A stretch of DNA of 64,000 nt, from the NCBI RefSeq assembly GCF_014269225.2, contig NZ_CP077097.1, positions 2,925,001 to 2,989,000 on the forward strand. Reading direction: 5' to 3'. The DNA comes from Pseudomonas anuradhapurensis (GTDB lineage: Bacteria; Pseudomonadota; Gammaproteobacteria; Pseudomonadales; Pseudomonadaceae). A program made the position numbers and the translations under genes. Position 1 is the first letter of the stretch, and each line of letters begins with the position of its first letter. Below are positions 63,787 to 64,000 of this stretch, piece after piece. The notes beneath the pieces are model-generated. The model did not search any database and had not been told where the DNA came from. It saw nothing but the letters and a program-made list of their open reading frames with translations.

Positions 63787-64000
63787 TCACAATCCGAGCG
63801 CAATCGTGTCGTTTCGCGAAGCGAGCGCTTGCGGACGCAGCCGCACCGGCATTTCATAGCGGTGCGGTTGTTGCCAGGCCAGCTGTGCCTGTACATCGAC
63901 AGCCGCATCCTTCACCTTCTGCGCCCAGTGTTCATCCTTCGGGCACACCACCAGCACACGGAAACCGTGATCGATGCCTTCCAGCCGCACACCTTCGGAA
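63787..64000 (-). CDS. Hypothetical protein, partial (start beyond window)
   Basis: An open frame that enters at the window edge and stops at 63787. The visible 70 residues include 'GFRVLVVCPKDEHWAQKV' and a C-terminus 'NDTIALGL'. No start codon is supported inside the window; a GTG at 63990 is in frame but unlikely to be the real start. No family is recognised. Confidence 0.55.
   Translation of the reverse strand, partial: SEGVRLEGIDHGFRVLVVCPKDEHWAQKVKDAAVDVQAQLAWQQPHRYEMPVRLRPQALASRNDTIALGL

Overview
High-GC chromosomal DNA from a gamma-proteobacterium, almost certainly the Pseudomonas putida group. The reasons are the complete ped (PQQ-dependent alcohol oxidation) cluster, a GarD plus ketoglutarate-semialdehyde dehydrogenase pair, BetT, an OsmC-YcaO fusion, and Pseudomonas-style REP hairpins (cores such as 'GTAGGAGCGGC') in many intergenic gaps. 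No rRNA, tRNA, CRISPR array, transposase or phage gene was seen.

Region 1 (1-4.7 kb) is galactarate/glucarate catabolism: galactarate dehydratase, alpha-ketoglutarate semialdehyde dehydrogenase, a terminator and a FadR/GntR regulator. Region 2 (5.3-14 kb) is mixed: a LysR regulator, a YdcZ-type membrane protein, an AlkD-like HEAT protein, a duplicated-domain periplasmic protein, a catecholate-type TonB receptor behind a Fur-box candidate, a lipoprotein PQQ sugar dehydrogenase with a DUF2231 membrane partner, a small lipoprotein and a methyltransferase. Region 3 (14-21.7 kb) has an OsmC-YcaO fusion and a molybdenum hydroxylase operon (2Fe-2S subunit, Mo subunit, tri-heme cytochrome c, XdhC maturation factor). 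Region 4 (21.8-37.8 kb) holds transport (solute-binding protein, LysE, BetT), small enzymes, an SDR without its usual tyrosine, a stress trio (YciE-like protein, Mn catalase, KGG-repeat protein), a CheB/CheR/kinase hybrid broken by an internal out-of-frame deletion, exonuclease III and a PoxB-like ThDP enzyme.

Region 5 (38-63.5 kb) is the ped cluster. In order: hybrid kinase (ErcS-like), iron alcohol dehydrogenase (ErcA-like), PqqD2, a 23-residue PqqA2, PedI aldehyde dehydrogenase, PedH (lanthanide-type quinoprotein, WDFD), a zinc metallohydrolase, a SoxYZ-like protein, PedG, cytochrome PedF, PedE (calcium-type quinoprotein, WDFS), pentapeptide protein PedD, PedR2/PedS2, an ABC-type alcohol-associated system (binding protein, beta-propeller, PedB, PedC), a CxxxCW protein, PedR1 (AgmR/ErbR), a second hybrid kinase (PedS1), a FIST sensor protein and a porin. 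Together these oxidise alcohols in the periplasm with PQQ, pass electrons to cytochrome c, oxidise the aldehydes in the cytoplasm and sense substrate and lanthanides.

The most useful new observations are two recurring DNA motifs in ped promoters. One is a dyad, CGGGAA-N3-TTCCCG, in front of pedE (two copies, the second imperfect) and pedH. The other is a TACY..TTGGTA-type box in front of at least seven ped transcription units. Also notable are the unlisted pqqA2, a 73-bp perfect inverted repeat between pedD and pedR2, and the deletion in the CheB/CheR hybrid gene.
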